Positions 33,638 to 46,168 of a stretch of DNA of 64,000 nucleotides are shown here, piece after piece. Numbering within the stretch: the first letter of the stretch is position 1; each line of letters begins with the position of its first letter. Made by a program: the position numbers and the translations under genes. The notes under the pieces were generated by a model. The model was not told the origin of the DNA and did not search any database. It worked only from the letters and a program-made list of their open reading frames with translations. This DNA comes from Scedosporium boydii (lineage: Eukaryota; Ascomycota; Sordariomycetes; Microascales; Microascaceae). The stretch covers positions 17,145-81,144 of the forward strand of contig NJFT01000184.1 in assembly GCA_002221725.1 (NCBI GenBank). Reading direction: 5' to 3'.

Positions 33638-35227
33638 ATGTCGAAGCGGCCGGGCCAAGACGAAGCCGCGGCGGGCGGCGCCCTCAAGGACCGCGAGCGG
33701 CCCGAGCAGATGGACGTCGACGACAACAAGGACATGGGCGAATTTGCCGACGAGTTCGAAGATGAGTTCGAGAGCGAGGACGAGATCATGGAGGCCGGTG
33801 TTGACGGGCGACCTGACGCCGAGCGCGAAGCCGAAGAGAAGCAAAGTAAGTAGGGACGAAATTATATATAAAATTCCTTTCTCTGCGCCAATGAGTGCCT
33901 TTATGCATTCTCTCCTCTTCTCTCGTTACTAATGGTTTGTTGTCTCCGAATAGACGCCATGAACGTAGACCAAGGCACCTTCATCATCGGCCGCCACAAG
34001 CTCGAACCAGGCCAAGTCCTCGCCCCCGACCCAACCGCGTACGAAATGCTCCACTCCCTCAGCACCCCCTGGCCCTGCCTCTCCTTCGACATAGTCCGCG
34101 ACCACCTCGGCGACAACCGCAAAGTCTACCCGGCGACGATGTACACCGTGGCCGGCACGCAGGCCGAGTCCTCCCGCTCGCGCGAGAACCAGCTCATGGT
34201 GATGAAGCTCAGCGGCCTCGGGCGGATGGAGCGCGAGGGCGAGGATTCCGACGACGAAGGAGACGACGACGATGATGAGGATTCGGATCCTATCCTCGAG
34301 AGCAAGACTATCCCGCTCAACTCGACGTCAAACCGCATCCGCGCGTGGCAGCCCAATAACGGTGCGACTGCGATGGGCACGATGCCGCAGACGTTAACGG
34401 CCGTGATGACGGAATCTTCCGACGTGTACATCCACGACGTAACAGCCCACCTCTCCTCCTTCGACAACCCCGGCCTCGTCATCTCCCCCCTCCAAAACCA
34501 ACCGCAATACACCGTCCGCTCCCACAAATCCGAAGGCTACGCCCTCGACTGGTCCCCGCAATCCACCTCCGACGCGCGCCTCCTGACGGGCGACAACGAC
34601 GGCCTCATCTACCTCACCTCCTCGACCAACGGCTCCTGGGCCACCGACACGAAGCCCTTCCGCGGACATAACAGCAGCGTCGAGGAGATCCAGTGGAGTC
34701 CCTCCGAGGCGTCGGTGTTCGCCTCTGCGTCGAGCGACGGCACCATTCGCGTCTGGGACGTGCGGAGCAAGAGTCGGAAACCGGCTATTACGGTCCAGGT
34801 GAGCGGCACGGACGTAAACGTCATGTCCTGGTCGAGGCAGACGACGCATCTCCTTGCCTCGGGCGCGGACGATGGCGTTTGGGCCGTGTGGGATCTGAGG
34901 CAGTGGAAGAGCGGGAGCGGAAAACCGAGTCCGCTGGCGAGCTTCGATTATCACAAGGAGCAGGTCACGAGCGTCGAGTGGCACCCCACGGATGATAGCG
35001 TTATTGCCGTCGCGGCGGGCGATAATACCGTTACGTTGTGGGATCTCGCCGTCGAGTTGGATGATGAGGAGAGTAAAGATACGGCGGGCGTGCCGGATAT
35101 CCCCCCGCAGCTACTGTTTGTGCATTATCATAATGAGGTTAGGGAGTTGCATTGGCATCCTCAGATCGTGGGGAGCCTTGTGGCGACGGGTGAGCAGTTT
35201 AGCGTCTTTAGGACGATTAGCGTGTAA
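33638..35227 (+). CDS. RRB1: Ribosome assembly WD40 protein RRB1/GRWD1
   Basis: Two exons, 33638–33845 and 33954–35227, 493 aa, close to the yeast protein. The acidic N-terminus is followed by the family's CAF1C-type entry (GTFIIGRHKLEPGQVLAPDPTAY; LSTPWPCLSFDIVRD), a second acidic run (about residues 160–175) and WD40 repeats ending RVWDVRSK, AVWDLRQW and TLWDLAVE. Rrb1 chaperones ribosomal protein L3 (uL3) in the nucleus and is essential in yeast; the same role is expected here. The intron falls in the acidic N-terminal segment. Confidence 0.93.
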
Positions 35228-35904
35228 AGGGGACGGCGGTTCATGGCTGTGTCTGGAGGACGTATTGGATGGGTAGAATGGGGGAGCCAGGTTTAGATTG
35301 CATCGGAGGTATAATGAGCAAGTAAAAAGTTACAGTCTTCTCTCGGTTCATATAGTCATGCTCTGTCAATTTCCCCGTCCCACTGCAGGCAGTCATGTAA
35401 AGTTCGGCCCAGATGCCAGACCAGCCCTCGTAAAGAAGAAGGCTGGTGACTCGACGGACTCGACAGACAACAAAAGCTATGTTTCCCCTCAACCGCAACG
35501 AATCATCGTGACAAGAACACCCATACATATCCCTGTATATCAGGGCGCAAAAGCTCCAGAGGCTTCAATGTAGTGTAGTATTGAACAAAGTATGATGCAA
35601 CCTCCACAAAAACGCCTTCGCTCCCATCTTCAACAAGTCCTCCCAATGCACACACAAAAGTTCCCGAGTCTATGTCTGGTCTTCCTCTAATCAAAAAAAC
35701 TCCCCTCCCTTTTCCACACTCGACCCAGGCTCAGACTCCCTCTCTCGTGTAGTGTTTCCAATGCATGTACAGTCTACCCAATCCCTTCATACTCATACAT
35801 ACATACACACAGAGCTCTAGAAGACGTTCCCATCTTCAGAGCAGCCTCCTCCTCCCCCAAAAACAAAAGCAAAGACGCTTCCCAGCCTTAGCCCAAAAGC
35901 CCCA
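35228..35904. other. Intergenic between convergent genes
   Basis: 3' regions of RRB1 and the WDR44-like gene meet. Short tracts of ACATACATAC (35796–35811) are present. No coding frame is convincing. Confidence 0.5.
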
Positions 35905-36775
35905 TTAGCTCCCGAGCGCAGTCACGAGCGTCCCGCATTTTCCACACAGGAATCTCTGCTTCCCGTTAATCTTCTTCGCCTTAAAATCCCGGTTACCGCA
36001 CTGCACGCACGCCGTCTCCTCGCCCTCGTCCGTCAAGTACTCCGACGGCGAGTCCGAGTCATCCGGATCGGTGTGGTGCTGGTGGTGTGACGATCGCCGT
36101 CGAGAGGAGGCTTCTCCTTCGCTTTTGTACTTGAGCGGGTAAGGGTGGGCGTCTAGGGCTTTGCCGTTGGCACCCTGGGATTGAATCTCGAGAGGCGACT
36201 CAATACCAGACGTAGTAGTTGAGCGGCTGGCACGTCGTCTCGCGCTGATGACCAGATCCTCGCTTGAAACCGCATCGCTCACGGGAGAGACGGTACCCTT
36301 CTCCTTGGCTCCCGTCCCAGTACCGCCGTTCGTCTGCGTTGCGCTAGCTGTCCGTCTACCTTTGAAGCGCGACGTGATGTTCCATAGGGCATGTGTCCGT
36401 CCTCCGCCACTCCCTCCGCTCTCCGGTTTAGGCTCCTCGACCTTTTCGTCAATCGGCTTAAACGTAAAGCCCGGAGCTGGAGGGCCCTGCGGTCCATCTC
36501 TTGAGGATGTCCTCTCGGACGTGGGACTCGTTGCGAACGCGCTTCGAGTACTAGGCGAAGCAGTGTAGGGCTGCCGTCTCGCCTCGGATGCCAAATTCGC
36601 CAATCCTACGTTGATCGGCGGCGCCTTTGGCGCTCCTCGTGAGGAAGGCCTTGACCGCGAGCTGTTCACAGCAGTTATGCTCGTCCCGCCAGCCGAGCCC
36701 GTACGGCTAGGCTCAACGTCCTGTCTCCACGATAATATCCGATCCGATGACGCCCCCGGCCCTGCCCCAGTCACC

Positions 36776-36806
<31 letters not shown>

Positions 36807-39379
36807 AGACAGCGGTTGAAGTAGCAGCGTGATGCGACATGGACGTTCGCCTCGAGTGAGGAATGCTGTTGCCGCTCGTCCGGGTGACAACACTACCGCT
36901 CCGAGCCAGAAGGCCACCAGCAAGCTTCTTCGAAAACGTCGACCCTGTCTCCCAATTCTCGTTCCGGCGCTTCTGAAAGGCGCAGTCTTGACGGAAGACC
37001 TTGATGACGCCCGTGCGGTCGCTCGTCACGATAATGTTTCCGTCATAGTGGGTGGATCTAGCAATATACGCCGGAGACTCCTCGGGCTTCCGCAAGTGGG
37101 CCAGCGCTTCGCTGGTGCTCAGATCCGAGAAGGCGGTTTGGCTCGCGTTGGTCTCTTCTCTACTGAGAAGAGTAACCGGGGGCGGGTTGCAAAGGTCGTA
37201 GATCGGATCGCCTGACTGGCCGAGAAGTTTCCTCGTAGCAGTCGGCGCGAAAATGGCCGCCGTCAACATCTCAGTGTGAGCGTCGAACGACTCGTAAGGC
37301 CGCTTGTCCTTGCTCTCGGCATCTGCGGTACTCACGGACCAGATGTACGCCCTCTTGTCTTCGCTTCCGCAAATGATGTACTGGCCATTGTCGCTGAAGC
37401 TAGCGCGCATCTGCGTAAATTGGTTCTCGTGCCCCTTGAACTTGGCAACAAGGCACTTGTCTTTAAGATTGTAAACGCGTATGCGGGAGTCCGTGGACGT
37501 CACTAAGACCTTAACGTCGCCCTCCCCCCCCTCGACAGGGATCGGCATCGCCTGCAGACCCGTAATCTTGCTTCCCTTGGCATTCTTGCCGCGGGAGGAC
37601 CTCACATGAATCTGTGTGTGGTACTTGAGACCGTCAGTCTCGTAGAAGAGGCAGAGTCCATGAAGCGTCCCAGCAATGCAGGTGGTCCCGTCGGGACTAA
37701 AGGCAACGGCCGTGACCACCTCGGGCAATTGAGCCGAGTAGGCGACGGACTTGTCTGGGATGCTCCAAAGCCTCAAGGTAGAGTCGACGCTGCCGGCAAC
37801 GAAGAAGCGATCGTCGCGGGGGTGGAAGGCCACGCTTGCAACTGGTTCCTTGTGCTGAAAAGCACACAGGCACTCATTTCTGCTCATATGCCACAGACGC
37901 ACGGTCCTGTCCATAGCGGTTGACAGAAGGAAGCTGTTCTTGCTCCAGCTCAGATCTAAAACCTCTCCCGTGTGGCCCTTGAATTCACGAATGGGCTTGC
38001 TCCGAAAGACCGGCGCGCTGAGCTTCTCCGCGCTCGAGTCGTCAATTTCCTCCTCCTCTTCGTGGAGCTTCCGGTCTTCGTGGGTGGCAAGGACGGCAAA
38101 TACCCGGACGACCTGGTCGCGACCGCCAGCGGCAAGGTACCTACCACAGTTACTGAAGGCCAAGGCCCAGACGGCTCCGCCAGTATCCTGATCCTCCTTT
38201 CCGTGACCAGGCAGAGGCACGGATGTATTCGGTTGGCCGTCTTCTTGATCCTTCTCGTCCGATTTTGGCGGTAGCGTGCCAGCTAGCTTCTGGGCAAGAA
38301 AGACATGGTTGAATTCGCGCGTCTTCTTGTGGTGTCTCTTGAACTTGATATAGCGAGGAGGTTCTTTATGGTGGGGAATGTAGACGTAACCGCCGCCAGA
38401 GGAAGTGAATACTCTCGCATTGGTACCGTCGGTCCTCTTCTCGCTCGTGTCGGAATCATCATCGTCGACGAGGTCATCTTTCTTCTTCCCGCCGCGCATA
38501 CTGAGAAGGCCAAGAAACGACCCCTTCCTATTAAGAGAATGTGGTTAGCATTGTATCACTTCCAGGATGGGCCACCCAGCTTCCAGCATATGAAATGGAA
38601 GGGGATGAAAAGGTAAGATGTACTTCTTCTGGCCGTCGAGGGCGCCGGTCGACTGCTTGAAAGCAGCGTCAGGATCGACTCGACTATCGTTTATGGGACT
38701 CTCTGGTGGAACCGAACGGCCGCGAATAGATTTAGCAGAGTCGGCGGTGGTCTTTAGGAGGATATGCTGTTACAATCACCAGTCACCAAGTCAGCAAGCC
38801 ATCCCCTCGTATTCCAGCCGAAGCGGAGAGATCCAAGTTATGGTTGGCGAACCTGGGAAAGAGGATCTAGAGGAGTCGAGGACGCATTGAAAGGGGCCGT
38901 CGAAGATCTCGTAACCGGTCTCGCCTCCTTGACATCCTTACTCGTAGACTTTGTTGACTTAGTTGAGAGGCGCTTCCCGTTCGTGGGGGAGATAATCGGG
39001 GCTACGAGAGGAAGAGGGCTTGAATTAGCAAGATGAAACGACAGGATTCTATCCGGGGAAGAGGTACGTAAGAAAGGGGAGGAATATAGCGGCAGATGCA
39101 ATCCGAGGCTTCAGAAAGGCCCCATGTGGATGGATCGCACCCCACTAGGGCCACGAAAGACAAATTGGAGTAGCAGGAAAGCGGTGAGTAGGGATACTGC
39201 GACATACACGGAAGGTCAGTCGTAGTCCGCGATTTTAGACTCTTAGACCGTGAGAGGCTTCGGCCGAGCTTCTTGGTGTTGATGGTAACATTCGTCTCAG
39301 AGGTCGGGCTCGAGGGATGGTTGGGCGCGGAGGTAAAGTCGGCGCCAACAGGCACTCGAGAGGCTTTGGAGACGGACAT
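35905..39379 (-). CDS. WDR44-like WD40 protein with C-terminal zinc ribbon
   Basis: Predicted 1033 aa in four exons: 39210–39379, 38853–39018, 38624–38766 and 35905–38527; phases agree. After a basic/Ser-rich N-terminus comes a conserved block (YVYIPHHKEPPRYIKFKRHHKKTREFNHVFLAQKL) and about six WD40 repeats including FKGHTGEVLDLSWSKN and CGSEDKRAYIW, the layout of WDR44 and of yeast Dgr2/Laf1. Then follow a long disordered region with an (Ala-Gly)n run and a final C-x2-C…C-x2-C ribbon (ETACVQCGNRDF … LCGKCG). WDR44 binds Rab11 in animals and acts in endosome recycling; yeast Laf1 is linked to ER-plasma-membrane sterol transfer. Which applies here is not known. Confidence 0.88.
36776..36810. 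repeat. Hexanucleotide repeat encoding (Ala-Gly)n
   Basis: Five to six CTCCTG-like units in tandem on the plus strand, read on the minus strand as the Ala-Gly run of the WDR44-like protein. In-frame, so length changes would not break the gene. Confidence 0.75.
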
Positions 39380-42300
39380 CTCCCATGATTCGGGGCTAGC
39401 GGCTCTCGGATCAATGTAGCGAAGATATGTTGGATGCCTGCCTACTCAGGGTTCGGTTTGACGCAAGCGCATCCGGGGTAAGCTGCGGGCAGCTGCAGGC
39501 GCAGCGATCCTCGTTCGCGACGTATACGAGACTTGCGTACGCAGGAGGACAAAGTGGATGGATCCAAAGGTGGGCGGGCTGAGCAAGCTGGTCAGCGGCG
39601 GTGTGAGGCGGGAGGTGGGACGTAAGGGGCTAGGCCAATTGAGGAGGCTAGCTGGCGACGTAGGTGTAGGAAAGGAATCGAGTTCGTGGACGAGATCAAG
39701 GACAGTAGGCTCGGGCAGTGTCTATGTACTGTAAAATGGGATTAAATCTGATGAAAGGAATGATCATATCCAGTGCAAGCAAAGTCGGTGTCGATTGGGA
39801 TTAGAAATGGCTGTCGAGGACGGAAAAGCTTGGGCCATCGACCAGGGGCAGATAGGGGAAGCTGATGAGTGATGGTTCAATTGTTGCGACAAGATTCGGT
39901 GGGTCTAGAACCGTTTCGGGGTGTTAGTGGCGACGAGAGCTGGTGAACGATGGAACTTGAAGGGAATATTGGAGTAATCAGAGGGATCAATTGATGAAGC
40001 TTCAAATTGCTTGAGCAGGGATCTCGGATCCATGACCCACACGAGGCGATGGAAATACTAAATGCCAGGAAGGAGCACAGACGAAACTCTTCGCCTCAGC
40101 TTCTCCCAAGGAAGTACAGTGTAGCAATGTACCAGAGTACCGTACCGAATAACAGGAGGCCTGGTCAGGAAGGCTCTGTCCAGAAGGTTTAGAAGACCTT
40201 GAGCAGAGGAGACCAGCAAACACGGAATCGTCAAATCAATTTGACCCAGATCAATTCTTCCTTCCCCCTTCAACAAAGCACACTTGTACTGTACTTTCCA
40301 ACTGTAAAAACAACAGTCAAAGTACAATCAAGAATTGTACAAAGGTACTCACTCGCCTTGGCTGACGTGATATTGTGATCTTCCCACAGTCTCGGTGCGC
40401 TGAAGGAAAGAGCAAACCCGACTCTCGACGCCGCAATCAGGTGGTGATGGTACGTGTAATAATGAAGGTAATAATCGCTTATTCTAGGCTGCCGCCAAAC
40501 AACACCTTGACGCCAGGCCAACCTTGAACCTGGAAGGGAAGTTGAACCAGTGTGTCGGATCGGGTGGGACAGAAAGGGAGGTCGAAGTCTTGAGGTCTCG
40601 GGTTCTCAACAACCCTTGCTGAAGGGATCAATTGTCTTGGGGTTTGGTTCTATATCGGTATGTATATAGAGTATGAAGTATTCAGAGACGAGGATCATGT
40701 GAAGATTATCAGAGCAGGCCACGCTCATGGTGATATTGAAGTCGCCTGCTCTCTGCAATCAAAAAAGGAATTTATTATTTATTTTTCCATTTTGATCCTC
40801 TTTTTCCCTCGAAGTTAGAGTACCTCTTCCAGTATCCTCGACAGGGTTCTGGTCCGGATAGCCCGGAAGCAAGCGGCATTCAAAGCCCTGGCTTCAACTT
40901 TTGTTGATAGTTGGTTGATACACAAAACAGCAGGCCCCAACTTATTTCACAATCAGCCACTGGGCTAATTTCGATGCGCTTACAATCACGAACGGTGAAA
41001 TCAAATATTCTCGTGCTATCATGAACTACAAGTCTACTCCGTACATCGACAGGCACCCATGGACTTATGATCTGCCATCCGTGGATCGATGTTGTCAGCC
41101 GACTCTCAGCTCCCTTGCACATCAATATCAATCCCTCAGCATGATGTTAAAAGTCAAGAGTGCCTTCTAGTACGAAGGACTCCGCACACTGAAGGTGTGA
41201 AGTACGCTCCACCACATGATCAGTACCCGGCGGTAGTAAGCGGCAGCTGCATTGTGGTTGAGGAGGCTATTCCGGATCCGTGACCTCCACAAGCTATCAG
41301 TGTGCCTGTCGGAGGCACCATGACGTCGATTATGATTCTTGAATTATGATGGAGATTTTCAGACGAATTTACTTTGTAAACTAAACTGCTACGGAGTACA
41401 TGGTCCTCAGTACGTTATGGTCATTACCTCGCCACCCATCCAAATACCTGGGTGATGGGTGGGATGCTAGTTTATAAAGAACAAGCATTGCCTTTCCGAC
41501 GAAATCATCTCCATTGGGGCAGGTTCCCAACCCCTTTTGGGACCCGAATCGTGTGGCGTGTGCGCCGTGTGCGCCGTGGCGAACAACAGAAATAACTGGA
41601 CGCATGGCGAACCCTCGAGACAGTTCTGGGGCGACTACGGATCCAGCCAGACAAAGAAGAATCTCATGTCTCGCGTTTTCGAGCTAATCTTAAGCTTAGC
41701 AGCCCTTTTAAAATATCAGGAGCTATTCCGGCCGGTGCCCCGAGTCAAGGGAGTCAAGGGATCAAAAACAACATTTAGTCTTTATGTTCTTGCACGTGGA
41801 GGTAGACTGACTGGAAACCTCCAATAGGTTCTCGTGGATGCCAGTAGATGCGAGCAGAGGTTGGCAATGTTAGTTTATGAAGGTAATAATGAACTACCAA
41901 TATCCCGAAAACCCAGGTGCGAATTGGATTTTCTTCTTTTTTCCCCTTTTTGCAAAGTCAAAATCATGTTCGGCATCCCAGAAGAGCTCTCAGGCTTCAT
42001 AACATGGGTTGTTCAATCTAAAAACTCACCAGCAGCATTAGGCTTCGGATGATGGGCATCGTCCTCCTCGACATCGAGATTCCCAACTTGAGTCATCAAA
42101 TCCTCCTGCGCCGCATATTGTTACAGCCCCTCAGTTAAACCCAAAAAGCTAATTTTGAAATTTTGTCGATGATCTTCACGTTTTTGATATAAAGGAAGAG
42201 AGGGAAGAAAAAAGTAAACTATTGATATTTTTCCAAGACAAGAGAAAACGAGAAAACCGACTCCGACTAAGATTAAACTAACGCCCATTTCAAACTTGGC

Positions 42301-42450
42301 CCGTTCAAGATTGCCCCGCGCCCCACCATTTGATCTGATCAGGATCACTCAACTCTTTGTTTCGAGCAAGCGCGAAAGATCAACACACCCTCGATCCCAA
42401 AAACAACTCCCCCCCAAAAAGAAAGAAAGCACTATCCAACTTTACCAACG
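39380..42450. promoter_or_regulatory. 3.1-kb divergent intergenic region
   Basis: Lies between the start codons of the WDR44-like gene (minus) and Dom34 (plus). Many ORFs of 60–96 codons occur on both strands but none looks like a protein. Copies of TACGGAGTA or its complement occur near 41036 and 41390, and a short GTGCGCC tandem near 41560. Long leaders, upstream ORFs or a noncoding transcript are possible; none can be shown. Confidence 0.4.
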
Positions 42451-43662
42451 ATGAAGCTCCTACGCACTTCGCGCGCCGGAGACCTCTCCGAGCACGCCCT
42501 AACCCTCCAAGCCGAAGAATCCGACGATCTCTGGAACGCCTACAACATCATCCTCCCCAAGGACGTCGTCCGCGCCGAAACCAACCGCAACGTCTCGCAC
42601 ACCACGGCCCTCGGCGCCACCCAAACCCAGCGCGTATCCTGCATCCTCGCCGTCACCGTCGAGTCCACCTTCTGGGACCCCACGGTCCCCGAGCTCCACG
42701 TAAAAGGCCGCATCGTGACCGAGACGTCGGTGGCGAGCCTGGGCCAGTACCACACCCTGCGACTACAGGTGGGGAAACCCTTCACGATCGATCGGGTCGA
42801 CGGGTGGGATACGGTGTCGAAGACGATGCTGAACGAGGCGCTGCGCGTGGATAAAGACGGCGCCGTGGCGGCCGTCGTGATGCAGGAGGGTTTGGCGAAC
42901 ATTTGCCTCGTTACCGAATCGCGGACGATTCTCTTGCAGAGACTAGAGCGCAAGGTCCCCAGCAAGAGGGATAACGCGAAGCAGCTCTCTGAAGGCATGC
43001 GCGGGTTTTTTGACCTCGTGCTTACGAATCTACTCCGCGAGATCGATTTCGAGCAGCCGAGACCTCTACTCCTCGCGAGTCCGGGATTCGTGGCGGCGGA
43101 TTTCAAGAGCTACATAGGTTTGCAGGCCGTCAAGGCCGAGAGGCCCAACAAGATACTCCTTGCGATGATGAACAACGCCACGACGCTACATTCGCCCAGC
43201 GGGCATCTGCACAGTCTCAACGACGTGCTCAAGAGCCGCGAAGTCGCCGCCACGATGAAGGACATGCGCTTCACGAGGGAGGCGCAGTACATCAACCAGT
43301 TCTACGACATGCTACGGAAAGAGGACAGCCGCGCGTGGTACGGCCCCACGAGCGTCGAAAAGGTCATCAACGAGGGCGCCGTGGGCGTCGGCGGCGTGCT
43401 GCTCATCAGCGACTCGCTCTTCCGCAGCCAGGATACGGAGACGCGCAAAAAATACGTGGCGCTTGTGGAGAAGGTTACGGGCGGCGGTGGCGAGGCGCGC
43501 ATTCTTAGCAGTGCACATGAGTCGGGGCAGAGGTTATCGATGCTGGGGAATATCGCGGCGATTCTTACGTATCCTGTTTATGAGCTTGAGGAGGACGAGG
43601 AGGACGAGGCGCGGGCGGTGGAGAATGAGGTTGAGCGGCCGCTGGAGGGCAGCATAATATGA
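42451..43662 (+). CDS. DOM34: Dom34/Pelota ribosome-rescue factor
   Basis: Single exon, 403 aa, with the three eRF1-like domains. N-terminal: MKLLRTSRAGDLSEHALTLQAEESDDLWNAYNII, the Sm-like fold; KGRIVTETSVASLGQYHTLRL is typical of Pelota. The central domain has PRPLLLASPGFVAADFKSYI and SPSGHLHSLNDVLKS; there is no GGQ, as expected for Pelota. C-terminal: AWYGPTSVEKVINEGAVGVGGVLLISDSLFR. With Hbs1 it splits ribosomes stalled on broken or non-stop mRNA in the cytosol. The tail is acidic, as in other fungal copies. Confidence 0.95.
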   Translation: MKLLRTSRAGDLSEHALTLQAEESDDLWNAYNIILPKDVVRAETNRNVSHTTALGATQTQRVSCILAVTVESTFWDPTVPELHVKGRIVTETSVASLGQYHTLRLQVGKPFTIDRVDGWDTVSKTMLNEALRVDKDGAVAAVVMQEGLANICLVTESRTILLQRLERKVPSKRDNAKQLSEGMRGFFDLVLTNLLREIDFEQPRPLLLASPGFVAADFKSYIGLQAVKAERPNKILLAMMNNATTLHSPSGHLHSLNDVLKSREVAATMKDMRFTREAQYINQFYDMLRKEDSRAWYGPTSVEKVINEGAVGVGGVLLISDSLFRSQDTETRKKYVALVEKVTGGGGEARILSSAHESGQRLSMLGNIAAILTYPVYELEEDEEDEARAVENEVERPLEGSII

Positions 43663-44709
43663 TGAGTAAAATGGATGAGATGATACCCGTGCATGATAGA
43701 TATATATATTTCTTTTTTTTATTCCCCCTTTGTTCTTCCCTTCTCTCGTTGAGTGGGTGGTGATTCAATTGCTACCAGCTCCCTTCGCTGGCTGCCATGG
43801 GCGTTGGCTTGACTCGAGCTACCCCGCACTTATTTTTTTGGTTACCCCGCCATGCCGCACCCATGCCACAATTCCGTCGCCATGTGCTGCCATTTGACGA
43901 TGACATCACAGTCGGAAAAGGGCAAGCTTCATGCCGGAACTGCTCCCAGATTTTAATCGGCCGTGAAGGGAATCTTTTCCTTCTTTCCCCTTGGACTAAG
44001 CAGTATTTAATTAAAAGTCTCGGGTATTATCGGCAGCCCTATGATTATCTGTAGGCCTTAGCAGGAAGCAGACAAAAAGACGCGAGAAAGCATGTCGGAC
44101 TTAGGGGTTAAGACGGCGGCAAGAGGAAGAGGAACAGGGAAAGATCTCCCACCCAGTTCCGGAACCGAAACCGCCATCATCAGCAGATCCATGTCAAAAG
44201 GGATTGATTCTTTGGAATTGGCCCCAATCAGTCAAGATGCCTTATCCTCGATGTAATCAATGCTTTGTAATGCCACGCTCACTTCAACCCTGAGAAACCA
44301 CAAAGGTCGATGCGCGTTAATGTCTCGCCGTCTCCTAAGATGACGTGCCCGCGGGGTCTTAGCCAGATTCGGCCATCGTCTCGGGTTCCGCAAGGAGCAG
44401 TAGTAGCATCGGACTATGTTGGGAGGAGCCTCGACTCCGGCAACGGCAATGTCAATGGCAATGGCGACAACCTTTAGCAAGCTTGGATGCCCCCCACCCC
44501 ATCCCGGACTCGGCGTGCTTTTCGTCCTTTCTTACAAATCGATCTACGACAGCTCGAGTATTAAGCTGGCCCTCTGCCCCCTCGACTCGTGTTTGCATAG
44601 ACCAGAAGTTTCCTCGATTTTTTTTTCGGATTTTGGTCAAAGCTTGTTTCCCTCTGTATGAACTTTAACATTGAACCCCTGTCAACCTTCCCCAGCGCGA
44701 ATCAGCACA
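43663..44709. other. Intergenic, 1.0 kb
   Basis: 3' flank of Dom34 and promoter of the aldo-keto reductase. Short T-rich tract near 43708–43719 and a second near 44617. No supported gene. Confidence 0.5.
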
Positions 44710-45869
44710 ATGTCCGCCCTCACCCTCCAATCCAAGTTTAAGCTAAACAGCGGCCACGAGATCCCCCGCCTCGGCTACGGCGTGAGTTTGACCCTTCCCC
44801 CACTGCCCGCGTGCTAGCTACTCTTTGTCTTCTCATCCAAGCTTGCTAACATTATTTTGCCGTAGCTTTGGGAAACGTAAGGTCTTCGGCACGGCATTCG
44901 CCCATATCTGCCCTCAATCTAGTTATCAATGGATATTCCTAACATTGAGCGTCTGTAAATAGTCCCGCCGACAAGGCCCAGGAAGTTACCACCGACGCCC
45001 TTAACCACGGCTATCGTCATGTTAGCGAACCCCCCACCCCTTCAAATCCCATGCCCCCTCCTTCCCCCAGTCCCCTTTTTTTCTCGTCCCCTCGAATTAC
45101 TAACAACTCCCCTCTCCCACACCTCCAGATCGACGATGCCGCCGTCTACAGAAACGAAGCAGGAGCCGGCGCCGCCGTCCGCGCCGTAAGCGCCACAATC
45201 CCCCGCTCCGAAATCTTCTTCACCTCCAAAGTCCCCGGCCGCGGCCTCAACTACGCCGACGCCAAGGCCCAAGTCGACCGCACCCTCAAAGAGACCGGCC
45301 TCGACTACATCGACCTGATGCTCCTGCACGCACCTTACGGCGGTTCCGAGGGCCGCAAGGGTGCCTGGAAGGCCCTCGTCGAGGCCGTCGAGGAAGGGAA
45401 GGTCAAGTCTATCGGCGTGAGCAACTACGGCGTTCATCACCTCGACGAGTTGGAGAAGCACATTGCCGAGTTGGAGGAGGAGAGAGGCGGGAAGGGGAAG
45501 GGAGGGGTTTTGAGTGTGGGTCAGTGGGAGATTCATCCTTGGCTTCCGAGGAATGACATTACCGAGTGGGCGAAGAAGAGGAACGTTGCTGTCGAGGCGT
45601 ATAGTCCGCTCGTGAGGGGCCAGAGGTGGGGTGAGAAGGCCGTTGTGGAGCTGGCGAAGAAGTATGGTAAGACGGAGGCGCAGATCTTGTTGCGGTGGAG
45701 CTTGGATAAAGGCTATATCCCGCTTCCTAAGAGCGTTACTCACTCTAGGATCCTGGAGAATGCTGATCTGTACGATTTCCAGCTTACGCCTGAGGAGGTT
45801 GCTGGCTTGGAGACGACGGAGTATTCTCCTGTTTGCTGGGATCCTACTATTAGCCCAATCGACGGCTAA
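44710..45869 (+). CDS. Aldo-keto reductase with an 11-nt micro-exon
   Basis: Four exons: 44710–44781, 44866–44876 (11 nt), 44963–45020 and 45129–45869, giving 293 aa. The micro-exon is required: it supplies LWE and two bases of the next codon between LGYG and TPADKAQEV, restoring the (beta/alpha)8 start seen in the family. Catalytic tetrad candidates are Asp and Tyr in IDDAAVYRNE, Lys in FTSKV and His in MLLHAP. The NADPH site (PKSVTHSRILEN) is near the C-terminus. It probably reduces aldehydes or ketones in the cytosol; the substrate is not predictable. Confidence 0.9.
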
Positions 45870-46168
45870 GATGAAGATGTCTCGAATCCATTGAGCATTT
45901 GCAAAGTTTGTTAGATTAGACTAGACAATAAATTGGTCTAGAAATCAAAAGTTCCAGGAATATGTTACGTATATCCTCGCCTCTCTCTCTCCTGAGAAAG
46001 AATTGATGCTTGTCCTCGCTCACGCAAACGGGATGGGAGATCACGCCTCCCGTCTAGGGTTCTAGAGGGTTGATGCAAACAGATTCCACACGAACATAAC
46101 GCTCCCGAAGAAGAAAAAACGAAAAAAAAAAAAAAAAAAAAAAAAAAATTCACCGAAAGGAAAGACAA
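45870..46168. other. Intergenic between convergent genes, with poly-A tract
   Basis: An uninterrupted run of about 27 A lies at 46121–46147, immediately downstream of the minus-strand gene's stop codon, so it reads as poly-T in that gene's 3' region. It is not a retrogene tail, because the neighbouring gene on the plus strand has introns and its own 3' flank. Confidence 0.5.

Noticed and set aside
45042..45743. 233-codon minus-strand ORF over the aldo-keto reductase
   Set aside because: Mirror of the highly GC3-biased aldo-keto reductase frame; the plus-strand family match is decisive.
46121..46147. Poly-A tail of a retrogene
   Set aside because: The plus-strand neighbour has introns, and the tract is 250 bp beyond its stop with no target-site duplication.
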